Of a stretch of 47,205 nucleotides of DNA, positions 8,703-16,842 are shown in pieces. The notes below the pieces were generated by a model. That model did no database searches. It saw nothing but the letters and a program-made list of their open reading frames with translations, and had not been told where the DNA came from. The stretch spans positions 1 to 47,205 of the forward strand of contig CAVTHW010000011.1 of the NCBI GenBank assembly GCA_963734625.1, given 5' to 3'. The stretch comes from CAVTHW01 sp963734625. GTDB taxonomy: Bacteria; Acidobacteriota; Terriglobia; Bryobacterales; Bryobacteraceae. The position numbers and the translations under genes are program-made. Position 1 is the first letter of the stretch. Every line of letters starts with the position of its first letter.

Positions 8703-10349
8703 ATGCAACCTAGCACTGAATCCTACAGCACTCAGCGGCGACCCATGGAAATGGAGGACTACGTTGACGTGGTACGCCGCCACAAGGGGTGGATTATCGG
8801 GCCGACCTTCGCCGGACTGGTAATCGCCGTAGTCGTGGCGTTCGTCTGGCCGGACACCTATGTTTCGGACGCCATGATGCGCATCCTTCCGCCAATGGTC
8901 CCCGAAAGGCTCGTTCCGACCAACGTCAACCTTCAGCTCGGACAGCGGCTGGCCGCCATGGACCAGCAGGTGCGCAGCCGCAACAACCTGCTGGATTTGA
9001 TTAACAGCAACGGCCTGTACCCGCGCAAGAAGGGCAAGATTCCGGACGAAGACCTGGTCGAGCAGATGCGGCGTAGTCTGGTGGTGAACGCCGTGTTGCC
9101 CGAGCGGAGCCAGGGACAGACCGCCTCCACCGCCTTCCGCATCTCTTTCGCGTACGAGAACCGTTACGTTGCGCAGAAGGTCGTGAGCGCGGTGGTGACG
9201 AAGTTCATCGATCTGACTCAGCAGGCGCGCTCTACCGAATCGGTGGGGACGACCGATTTCCTGAAGGAGAAACTGGGCTCGGCCAAGAAGAACCTGGACG
9301 ACATTGAGAGCCGCCTCGCCGAATATAGGATGAAGTTCGCCGGGAAATTGCCCGAGCAGTTGGATTCCAACCTGCAGCAGATGCGCACGCTAGAGACCCA
9401 ACTCGCCGCCGCCAATTCGTCCATCAATCGGTCCACGCAGGACAAGCTTCTGCTGGAGAACCAGCTCCGCATTGCTCGGGAGCAGTTGACGACGGCGGGC
9501 AGCCCCGGAAATTCCATCGAGGCAACCCTCAAGAATCAGAGGCTGACCCAACTGGAGCGGCAGATTTCGGATGGCGAGGCGGCTCTGGCCGGACTGCGGC
9601 AGCAGTATAAGGAAACCCACCCGGACATCAGGCGCGCGGAGGCCCAACTGGCCACGCTGAAAGCCACGCAGGACGGCCTTTTGAAGGACGAACAGAAGAA
9701 GCAGGACGAGGTGGCCGCGAGAAAGAGGGAGCCGGCGCCGCCTACACGGGAGCAGGTGCAGGCCAACGCCGAGATAGAGAGGCTGCAGGCCGTCATCCGG
9801 ACGAAGGAAGCCGAGACGCAGGATCTGGTCAAGGAGCAGGCTCGGATCGACAAGATGATCAAGGTCTACCAGGCGCGCATAGATGCCAGCCCTTTGGGAC
9901 AGCGTGAGTATTCCCAGCTCACGCGGGATTATGGCCTGGCCCGGCAGCAGTACGAAGACCTGATGCTGAAGAGTAACTCTTCCTCCATGGCCACCGATCT
10001 CGAGACCCGACAGCAGGGTGAACTGCTGGAGGTCCTGGAGCAGGCGTCTCTGCCGCAGACGGCGGCGGAACCCAACCGCTGGCTGATCGTCGGCGTGGGC
10101 ACTCTGATGGGCCTGATGGCGGGCGTCGTCCTGGCGGGCGTAATGGAGGTGAAGGATACGTCGCTCAAGAATTTGAAAGACGTCCGGGCCTACACCGGGT
10201 TGCCCGTCCTGGGGAGCGTGCCTCTGGTGGAGAACGATTTCGTCGTGCAGCGAAAGCGGCGTCTGACCTGGCTGGCTTGGTCGACCGCCTGCATTTTCGG
10301 GTTCCTGGTGATGCTGGGCTCGGTCTACTATTACTACACCCTGAGTTGA
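8703..10349 (+). CDS. Wzz/GumC-type polysaccharide co-polymerase
   Basis: Inner-membrane chain-length determinant that couples polysaccharide synthesis with export. The 548 residues show an N-terminal Wzz domain with a first membrane span (~28-48), a long periplasmic coiled coil (~190-400), a second span (~455-480) after the PNRW segment, and a third C-terminal span (~523-545) ending in a Tyr run. Alternative starts at Met15 or Met17 would begin right at the cytoplasmic EDYVDVVRRHKG. The partner tyrosine kinase is separate and lies immediately downstream. Confidence 0.88.
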   Translation: MQPSTESYSTQRRPMEMEDYVDVVRRHKGWIIGPTFAGLVIAVVVAFVWPDTYVSDAMMRILPPMVPERLVPTNVNLQLGQRLAAMDQQVRSRNNLLDLINSNGLYPRKKGKIPDEDLVEQMRRSLVVNAVLPERSQGQTASTAFRISFAYENRYVAQKVVSAVVTKFIDLTQQARSTESVGTTDFLKEKLGSAKKNLDDIESRLAEYRMKFAGKLPEQLDSNLQQMRTLETQLAAANSSINRSTQDKLLLENQLRIAREQLTTAGSPGNSIEATLKNQRLTQLERQISDGEAALAGLRQQYKETHPDIRRAEAQLATLKATQDGLLKDEQKKQDEVAARKREPAPPTREQVQANAEIERLQAVIRTKEAETQDLVKEQARIDKMIKVYQARIDASPLGQREYSQLTRDYGLARQQYEDLMLKSNSSSMATDLETRQQGELLEVLEQASLPQTAAEPNRWLIVGVGTLMGLMAGVVLAGVMEVKDTSLKNLKDVRAYTGLPVLGSVPLVENDFVVQRKRRLTWLAWSTACIFGFLVMLGSVYYYYTLS

Positions 10350-10379
10350 TTGCGGCGGCGGTCCCGGAGGGGAAAGAGC

Positions 10380-11255
10380 ATGAGTCGAGTACACGAGGCG
10401 TTGCGGCGCGCCGAGCAAGAGGGTGAGGCTCCGGCGCGGTTGCCAGGCAGGGTCTCGATGCCGGTCAGCCGGCCGGCGCCCGGCCTGGAAAACCTCCTGT
10501 CGGAGGTAGAGGAGGTCGCTTATAACCCGGCTCCGGGGACCTTCATCATCGATCCCTCCAAGCCGCGCGACGCGCACAGCGAGGAATTTCGCGCCCTGCG
10601 CACGCGGCTGAACCACATGCAGAAGCTGCAGCCGATCCACAGCATCGTGATCAGCAGTCCGTCTCCGGCGGAAGGCAAGTCGTTCACCGCCGTAAACCTC
10701 GCCGTGGCGGAAGCGCAATTGGCTGAAAATCCCACGCTTCTGGTGGACTTTGATTTCCGCCGGCCGGTCTTGCACAGCACTTTTCAGTTGGACCGGAGCC
10801 CCGGCGTAATCGACTACCTGCTGGGGAAAGCGCCGCTGTCGGCCGCTATCAAGCGGATCGCGGGAACCAATCTGTACCTGCTGCCGGCCGGCGAATCGGT
10901 CCTGAATCCCCTGGAGATGATCAGCCTGACCGAGACCCGGGAGCTGATCGAACAACTCCCGTCGGTTTTCAATTGGGTTTTGCTGGACAGCCCGCCTTTG
11001 CTCTTCGCCGCCGACGCGAATCTCCTGGCCACGATTTGCGACGGCACGGTCCTGGTGGTGCGCATCGGCTCCACGACTGTCGATTCCATCACGCGCGCGA
11101 TTCAGTCTCTGTGCGAGAACAAGGTTTTAGGAGTTGTCGCCAACGGCGCGCGGGCCGGCGAGTTGTACAGCAAGTACACCTACTACTATTCGAGCTACTA
11201 CTACAAGGGGAACAAGGAGAAAGAGGCAGAGCCGGAGTCGGAGCCGGCGGAATAG
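10380..11255 (+). CDS. BY-kinase-like exopolysaccharide tyrosine autokinase
   Basis: Cytoplasmic bacterial tyrosine kinase working with the Wzz-like protein just upstream. The 291 residues carry HSEEFRALRTRL (66-77, oligomer contact), Walker A as SPAEGKS (95-101, with Ala where the family often has Gly), Walker A' LVDFDFRRP (121-129) and Walker B VLLDSPP (200-206). The C-terminus holds eight tyrosines between 263 and 275, the expected autophosphorylation cluster, followed by an acidic tail. ATG 10380 is chosen for its GGAGGGG Shine-Dalgarno; an upstream TTG would extend it by ten residues. Phosphorylation presumably controls polymer length. Confidence 0.88.
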   Translation: MSRVHEALRRAEQEGEAPARLPGRVSMPVSRPAPGLENLLSEVEEVAYNPAPGTFIIDPSKPRDAHSEEFRALRTRLNHMQKLQPIHSIVISSPSPAEGKSFTAVNLAVAEAQLAENPTLLVDFDFRRPVLHSTFQLDRSPGVIDYLLGKAPLSAAIKRIAGTNLYLLPAGESVLNPLEMISLTETRELIEQLPSVFNWVLLDSPPLLFAADANLLATICDGTVLVVRIGSTTVDSITRAIQSLCENKVLGVVANGARAGELYSKYTYYYSSYYYKGNKEKEAEPESEPAE

Positions 11256-11290
11256 CCCGGCCCCAGGGTCGTCAATCTGGTGCTCTTCTC

Positions 11291-11809
11291 ATGCTGCCCC
11301 AACCGCTGAAAGCGTCCAAGGTCGGAGACGTGGTCTTTCCGGCTTTGGCGGGGGTGGAGACCGGCGTCTGGGGAGGGGTGTTGGTGATCGCCTGGTACGC
11401 GGCGGTCTCCTGGCTATACGGAGAGGCGGCCTGGACCGTGCCAGCCAGACTGGCGGCGGCCGTTTACGGGCCGGAATTGGCCCACGGCGGGCGGCTCATG
11501 GCAGGCGCCGCGGGAGCGGCCTTGGAGGTGTCGGGCGGGGGGATTGTGGGAGCCCTGTTCGGACTTTCGATGCGCGCTCAATGGTGCGCCCGGCGGGCGC
11601 CGCTGTTGGGTCTGCTTTTCGGATTGGGCTGGTTTTACGTGGGCTACGGGGTCCTTCCGCGGGAACTCGGCCGGGCATCCGCCTCCGTGTTATCTTTACG
11701 GTCGGCGCTGCTGGCGCACGTGGCGTTCGGCCTCTTCCTGGCAGCCTATCCGCGTTTTTTGCGTTCGCTTCGATCCGGCGCGATGCGGGCCGGCATGAGT
11801 TCGCGATAG
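11291..11809 (+). CDS. Predicted four-span membrane protein, unknown
   Basis: The 172-residue product has hydrophobic segments near residues 18-42, 65-90, 100-120 and 136-156, separated by short basic loops. I do not recognise a family motif. It lies 35 bases after the tyrosine kinase and 105 before bamA on the same strand, so it could belong to the polysaccharide run. The ATG at 11291 has no strong ribosome-binding site. It is supported mainly by length, hydrophobic periodicity and lack of a better frame. Confidence 0.5.
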   Translation: MLPQPLKASKVGDVVFPALAGVETGVWGGVLVIAWYAAVSWLYGEAAWTVPARLAAAVYGPELAHGGRLMAGAAGAALEVSGGGIVGALFGLSMRAQWCARRAPLLGLLFGLGWFYVGYGVLPRELGRASASVLSLRSALLAHVAFGLFLAAYPRFLRSLRSGAMRAGMSSR

Positions 11810-11914
11810 AATGTTTATTTCCCGGCCTGCGCCGAGTTTAGAATCACGATTGAAACGGGAAATGGCTCGGGTGCGTCTTCAGGTAGGCGCAGAGTGGAAA
11901 GGAACCAGGTTCTA

Positions 11915-14818
11915 ATGAGGTTCGACAGGCCGAACGGCCTGGGCAAGGTCATTGTCCTCTTTTGCTTTTTAGCCGCGAGTGGACTCGCGCAGCAAGCACC
12001 GCCAGCTCAAGGGCGAAATCCCTTCGAGGCAGTCCAGCCTTCGGCGGAACCCGCGGCTCCGCCCCCCTCTCCCTTCGAGGCGCCAAGACCGGCCGTTGAG
12101 GCGGCCAAGCCGCCGGTTGTCGAGAATGTGATTGAGCTCGTCGAGTTCCGAGGGGCCAGGCGGGTCCCGCAGGATACTCTCAGGGCGCTGATCTTCTCCA
12201 AGAAAGGCGACCAGGTAGACGAGAGTGCGCTTCAGCGGGATTTCATGGCGCTTTGGAATACCGGCCGTTTCGACGATCTACGCCTGGAGATCGAGCCCGG
12301 CGCAACCGGGCAAATCGTTCGTTTCGTCGTGACCGAACGCCCCGTTATCCTCACCATCGAGTATCCAGGGGCCAAATCGGTCAGCCTTTCGGAAATCCTG
12401 GATCGCTTCAAGGAGCGGAAAGTGGGGTTGTCGATCCAATCCGCGTACGATCCAGGCAAGGTCCAAAGGGCCAAGGTGGTTCTCCAGGAGTACCTGGCGG
12501 AGCGCGGGCGTCAGTTCGCCACAGTCGACCCGGTGCTCACTCCGGTGCCGCCCACTTCCCTAAAGCTGGAATTCAGGGTGAACGAAGGGCCCAAGGTGAA
12601 GGTGGGGGACATCAAGTTCGAGGGCAATAAGGTATACAGCAGCCGCACCCTGATCCGCTCCATGCGGAACCTGCGGCCTATCGGCGTGCCGCGCTCCATC
12701 CTGTTGGAGAACATGTTCGCCAAGGCCTACGACTCCGCGAAACTGGAGCAGGACATCGAGATGGCGAGCATGTACTACAAGGACAAGGGCTACTTCGCGG
12801 TCCGCGCCATCGATCGCCAGGTTGACGTCCGCAACGTAGGCGGCGGCAAGTTCCGCGTCCCGCTGTTTTACATGAACCGTCCGGGAAAGCGCGCCGACAT
12901 CACCATCCGGATGGAGGAGGGCCGGCTCTATCGCCTGAACAAAATCAATTACGTGGGCGTCAAGCTATTCAAGACGCAGGACTTCATTTCTAACGACATT
13001 TTCAAGATGAAGTCCGGGGACGTTTTCTCCACGGCCAAGCTGCGTAAGGGCATGGAGGAATTGAACAAGCTCTACGGCCAGTTCGGCTACATCGATTTTG
13101 TGCCGGAGCCCAGTTTCAGTCCCATCCCCGACACCGACAAAATCGACATGACGCTGAACGTGGACGAAGGCAGCCGTTTCTACGTGCGGCGCATCGATTT
13201 CACCGGCAACACGACCACGCGCGACAAGGTGATCCGCCGCGAGCTTTATATCGACGAAGGCGACGTTTTCAACACGCACCTCTGGGACCTCAGCATCCTG
13301 AGGCTCAACCAGCTCGGATTCTTCGAGCCCCTGAAGGAAAAGGACGCCGCGGATTTGAAGCGCGACAACCGGACCAACACGGTGGATATCACGCTGCCCC
13401 TGAAAGAGAAAGGGAAGAACTCGGTGGGCCTTCAGGGCGGCGTATCGGGCATAGCCGGCAGCTTCATCGGCTTCAACTACTCCACGAACAATTTCCTGGG
13501 ATTGGGCGAAACGCTCAGCCTGGACACTCAGTTTGGAGACCGCATCCGCAGCGCCACCTTGGGTTTCACCGAGCCATACCTGTTCGACCGTCCGATCAGC
13601 CTGGGTTTCACGGTTTACTTGCAGCGTTACAACTACGACCAGGGAATCGAGACTTCGCTGCTGTCGGGCCGCAATCTCACCGCCCAGTTCAATTCGCTGG
13701 GCACGGAGAACCTTCTCAACTATGTCTCCAACGGCCACGGCTTTACGGTCTCGACCAGCTACCCCCTGAGGCGGACTTTCGCGCGCGTCGGTCTCACTTA
13801 TGGTTTCGATATCTCCAACATCCGGGTGCTGACGACAGCGGCCAGGACGTACTTCGACTACCTGAACTTCCAACAGGCGATCGCGGGCCCCAATTCCCTA
13901 TCCGGGATCCGGACCAGCAAGATCATTCCGTCATACACCTACAATACGGTTGATCATCCCATCACCCCGTCGCGCGGCAGGAGCCTGTTCCTGTCGGCGG
14001 AAATCGCCGGAGGACCGCTGGGCGGAAACACCAACATGATTCGGCCCACCATCAGCGCCTCCTATTTCAGGGCCGGACTGATGCCCGGGCACGTGATCGG
14101 CACGCGCCTCATGGGCAGCTTTCTGACGGGCTACGGCGGGAAGATGGCGCCGCCTTACAGCCGCTTCTTCATGGGCGGTGAGAACGATATCCGGGGCTTC
14201 GAGAACTGGATGGTCAGCCCGCTCGCTTTCGTGCCGAGTTCGGCCTCGGTCGGCATCCTGAACGCGGACGGCACCGCCCGAACTCAGAGGGTTGTCGACA
14301 CCAACGGAAACGTGTCCTTCGCCCCGGTGTACCAGACCATTCCCGTCTACCAGGTGATCACGCCGGGCGGCGACACGCAGGTGATCGGCAACGTCGAATA
14401 CCGGATTCCCATCGCGGGACCGGTTACGCTGGCTCTCTTTTTTGACGCCGGGCTGAATAAGATTATCCGGCCAAGCCAGCTCACCATGACCGAGAACCGG
14501 CTGAGCACTCTGAACGGCCAGTTCCCACAGGCGGCGTACGGCGCGCGCGCGATCATCGCGCCGGGCACCCAGAAGATCCGCAGTTCGACGGGTCTGGAGA
14601 TTCAGGTGATCATGCCTGTCGTGAACGCGCCCTTCCGGCTCTATTGGGCCTACAACCCCACCCGGGTATCGCGTTATATCCAGACGCCGATTGTCGCCGA
14701 CCGCTCGATCTTCCCCAACCAGGCGACCTTCTACAACGCCGTCGCCAGCTATGGGACGCCGATCTCCTGGTTCGAGAAGAAGAGCGTGTTCCGGTTTAGC
14801 ATCGGCCGCACATTCTGA
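11915..14818 (+). CDS. bamA: Outer-membrane assembly factor BamA
   Basis: Inserts beta-barrel proteins into the outer membrane. The 967-residue protein starts with a signal peptide (hydrophobic run ending SGLAQ), a Pro/Ala-rich linker (~27-70), then POTRA repeats (first ~74-145; later ones around VKVGDIKFEGNKVYSSRTL and YVRRIDFTGNTTTRDKVIRR), and a 16-strand barrel from ~500. The barrel holds the conserved lid-loop motif as GGENDIRGF and ends in Phe (SIGRTF). ATG 11915 is preferred over an in-frame GTG seven codons upstream. It is followed by ompH, the usual BamA-Skp pairing, interrupted here by a MITE-like repeat. Confidence 0.93.
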   Translation: MRFDRPNGLGKVIVLFCFLAASGLAQQAPPAQGRNPFEAVQPSAEPAAPPPSPFEAPRPAVEAAKPPVVENVIELVEFRGARRVPQDTLRALIFSKKGDQVDESALQRDFMALWNTGRFDDLRLEIEPGATGQIVRFVVTERPVILTIEYPGAKSVSLSEILDRFKERKVGLSIQSAYDPGKVQRAKVVLQEYLAERGRQFATVDPVLTPVPPTSLKLEFRVNEGPKVKVGDIKFEGNKVYSSRTLIRSMRNLRPIGVPRSILLENMFAKAYDSAKLEQDIEMASMYYKDKGYFAVRAIDRQVDVRNVGGGKFRVPLFYMNRPGKRADITIRMEEGRLYRLNKINYVGVKLFKTQDFISNDIFKMKSGDVFSTAKLRKGMEELNKLYGQFGYIDFVPEPSFSPIPDTDKIDMTLNVDEGSRFYVRRIDFTGNTTTRDKVIRRELYIDEGDVFNTHLWDLSILRLNQLGFFEPLKEKDAADLKRDNRTNTVDITLPLKEKGKNSVGLQGGVSGIAGSFIGFNYSTNNFLGLGETLSLDTQFGDRIRSATLGFTEPYLFDRPISLGFTVYLQRYNYDQGIETSLLSGRNLTAQFNSLGTENLLNYVSNGHGFTVSTSYPLRRTFARVGLTYGFDISNIRVLTTAARTYFDYLNFQQAIAGPNSLSGIRTSKIIPSYTYNTVDHPITPSRGRSLFLSAEIAGGPLGGNTNMIRPTISASYFRAGLMPGHVIGTRLMGSFLTGYGGKMAPPYSRFFMGGENDIRGFENWMVSPLAFVPSSASVGILNADGTARTQRVVDTNGNVSFAPVYQTIPVYQVITPGGDTQVIGNVEYRIPIAGPVTLALFFDAGLNKIIRPSQLTMTENRLSTLNGQFPQAAYGARAIIAPGTQKIRSSTGLEIQVIMPVVNAPFRLYWAYNPTRVSRYIQTPIVADRSIFPNQATFYNAVASYGTPISWFEKKSVFRFSIGRTF

Positions 14819-14824
14819 GGGTAC

Positions 14825-15006
14825 GCGACACAAAAGTGGACGCCAGCGTGATTCAGCAGCAAAACGGTTTAGATCCGAGCGTAGGTGTACGCAAAGACAG
14901 AGTGCCCAGGTGGGGTCTGGCTGTCGCCAGACGCCGGGCCGAAGCCCGGCGGCAGCCAGAAATGGCTGCCCCACAAGCACGCCGGCGATTCCACTTTTTA
15001 TGTCGC
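14825..15006 (+). mobile_element. MITE-like element with 26-29 bp terminal inverted repeats
   Basis: The left end (14825-14850: GCGACACAAAAGTGGA, then CGCCAGCGTG) is matched in reverse complement by the right end (14978-15006: GCGACATAAAAAGTGGA, then ATCGCCGGCGTG), about 24 identities with a 1- and a 2-base gap. The 182-bp body has no ORF but contains the cloverleaf below. The AAAAGTGGAC-type ends resemble those of IS21-family elements, so it may be a non-autonomous derivative. It lies between bamA and ompH; no clear target duplication is visible. Confidence 0.6.
14910..14974. repeat. Cloverleaf of three hairpins closed by an outer stem
   Basis: Three adjoining perfect hairpins: GTCTGGC/GCCAGAC (14915-14932, loop tgtc), GCCGGGC/GCCCGGC (14933-14950, loop cgaa) and GGCAGCCA/TGGCTGCC (14951-14970, loop gaaa). 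GTGGG (14910-14914) and CCCAC (14970-14974) can close the whole as a four-way junction. It sits inside the MITE-like element. Confidence 0.75.
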
Positions 15007-15053
15007 ACACTCGGTATGATATTATTGACTACAGTTCCAGGAGTGTATTCCAC

Positions 15054-15657
15054 ATGAGGATTTTTCTACCTTTTTCTTGCCTGCTATTGGCCATCGCCGC
15101 CGGCGCCGGCGCTCAGACCGCTCCCGTGCCGACCAAGGTGGGCGTGATCGACATCCAGGGTGCGATCATGAGCACGAAGGAGGGCCAGAAGGCTGCCGCC
15201 GAGTTGCAGAGCCGCTACGATCCAAAGCGCAAGGATCTCGAGAAGAAGGAGGCCGAGATTGCCGCTCTCCGCGACCAGTACACCAAGGGCAGCAACACCA
15301 TGAGCGAAGAGGCCAGGGCCAAGCTCACTCTGGATATCGACCAGAAGACCAAGGTGTTCAATCGGGATAGGGAGGACGCCGCCGCGGACTTCCAGCAGGA
15401 CTCCGACAAGATTCTCAATGAGATCGGGCAGCGCTTCATGGCCGTGGTTGGCAAGTACACTCAGGATAACGGCTACTCCATCCTTCTGGATGTCGGATCG
15501 CAGCAGACTGCCGTGGTCTGGGCGACCCCTTCGGCGAACATCACCGATGAGATCGTCGCGCTGTACGACAAGAATACGGCGGACTTGGCTCCAGCGGCTC
15601 GCTAAACCGGCAACACCACCGGCCAAGCCTCCCGCCGCGGCCCCAGCCAAGAAGTAG
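15054..15657 (+). CDS. OmpH/Skp-like periplasmic chaperone, frameshift near the 3' end
   Basis: Holdase that carries unfolded outer-membrane proteins to BamA. Signal peptide (1-~21, ending GAGAQ), then KVGVIDIQGAI, a long charged coiled coil (~45-125), and a C-terminal strand pair (YSILLDVGSQQTAVVWATP). As read, it stops at 15605 after 183 residues; removing one C at about 15600 (GCTCGCTAAA) extends it by a Lys/Pro/Ala-rich tail to the TAG at 15655-15657, giving 200 residues. AGGAG lies 10 bases before ATG 15054. It follows bamA, its usual partner. Confidence 0.85.
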
Positions 15658-15688
15658 ACGGCCGCCGCCGGTAGTTTAGTATAGAGGT

Positions 15689-16294
15689 ATGATCTCCGTG
15701 AGACAGCCTGTGATGGTGTTGTTGCTCCTGTGCGCCGCTGGGATGGCCTCGGCCCAGGTTCTCGAGTTCGGCGCCAGCGGGGGGCCGAGCCGGCTCTCCA
15801 ACCGCACCCTGGCCGTGGATTCGCAGTTCGGCCAGGTTGATTTGGACCACGGCTTCCAAATGGCGTTCCGCATGACGCTGAACACCTACCGCTACATGGG
15901 GCACGAGGTGGGCTACGCCTATAACCGCACGAACATCCTGCTGTTGGCCGATGGTTCGGTGCACGGTGCTGCGACGCACCAGGGCTTCTATGACCTGCTG
16001 GTCTATGCTCGGCCGGAAGGATCCAAGATCCGGCCGTTTATGGCCGGCGGGGCGCAGTTCAGCAACTTCATATTCCCCGGCGGCTCGGTAACCTCGGGCG
16101 GCGGGCAGATGAAATTCGGTCTGAACTACGGCTTCGGAGTAAAGACCCGGATTACCGACAGGTGGCTGGTGAGGGTGGACTTCCGCCAATACGCCACCCC
16201 CAAGCCCGATTTCGCCGAGTTGGGCGCTACCACGCCTCCGCAAGGCTGGCTGAAGATGAACGACATCTCGGTCGGCTTTGGCTTCACGCTTTAG
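15689..16294 (+). CDS. Small outer-membrane beta-barrel protein (paralogue B)
   Basis: The 201-residue protein has a signal peptide (cleavage near MASA-Q), then barrel-like alternating strands. It is related to the product of 7332-7964: shared features include a Gly-His-Glu-x-Gly-Tyr-Ala-Tyr block, a FYDLLVY/YNFLIYF strand and a LVRVDFRQ/LVRLDVRD strand. It ends GFGFTL without a terminal aromatic. GAGG is almost touching the ATG, so the start could also be the GTG at 15698. It follows ompH on the same strand. Function unknown. Confidence 0.7.
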   Translation: MISVRQPVMVLLLLCAAGMASAQVLEFGASGGPSRLSNRTLAVDSQFGQVDLDHGFQMAFRMTLNTYRYMGHEVGYAYNRTNILLLADGSVHGAATHQGFYDLLVYARPEGSKIRPFMAGGAQFSNFIFPGGSVTSGGGQMKFGLNYGFGVKTRITDRWLVRVDFRQYATPKPDFAELGATTPPQGWLKMNDISVGFGFTL

Positions 16295-16336
16295 GCCTCG
16301 CAAGCCTAGTGGTCTGCGGCGTCGCCAACGCCCGTT

Positions 16337-16360
16337 AACCGCTCCCTCCCGGTCGCGGTT
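16337..16360. repeat. REP-like palindrome beside the IS element
   Basis: AACCGC and GCGGTT arms enclose CTCCC/GGTC; read on the minus strand, AACCGCGACCG and GGAGCGG arms are the same as in the REP at 20873-20895 next to the RAYT gene. It ends four bases before the IS110-type inverted repeat. Confidence 0.5.
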
Positions 16361-16444
16361 TCCATGAGAAGGCCGGTCGGTGTCAAGCGTCGGTATCAAG
16401 TATTTTTCTTAGCCGGCGCCAGCCGGCCTGTCTCGCCGTGACAT

Positions 16445-16579
16445 AGCCTGCCATTCCCTCCTATGAGCGGGGTTTCGGCATGGCGGCCGGGCCCCGTCCA
16501 GGCCGAGCGAAGCGAGCCGCAGGGCAGCCTTGACGGGTGGCCGCCATGCCCCTTCTCCGGGTGGAGGGAATGGCAGGCT
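16445..16579. ncRNA. Long hairpin in the IS non-coding region, candidate guide RNA
   Basis: The region folds into one nested stem: 17 perfect pairs (16445-16461 with 16563-16579, AGCCTGCCATTCCCTCC), 12 perfect pairs (GGCATGGCGGCC 16477-16488 with 16539-16550) and 10 of 11 pairs (CCCGTCCAGGC 16493-16503 with 16527-16537). IS110/IS1111 elements encode a structured bridge/seek RNA in their non-coding end, so this is a candidate, though a nested small repeat element is also possible. Confidence 0.45.
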
Positions 16580-16842
16580 TGCCCTCGCTGTTCCCTGTGC
16601 TTCCGCCTTTGGGATCTGTCTTCCGCCGCCTGCTTTGCCGCGCCACTGTCGCCAGGTTTCCATCCGCACTCTTGTTGCGGCTTGCGCCGCGGTGCCCGTT
16701 GGGGTTCTCAATTCAGCGGGTGCTGCCATTTCAGTGTCGATCTGCTTCCGGCCAGTCGCCTGGCCGGCGGCGATCCACCGCGACCTCGCAGTCACCCGAA
16801 CTCGGCGCTTTCGCATCGCTGGCAGAATTCGATCCATAAACC

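Noticed and set aside
9390..10955. 521-codon minus-strand ORF opposite the Wzz and kinase genes
   Set aside because: Antisense shadow with low-complexity Arg/Gln/Leu composition and no motif.
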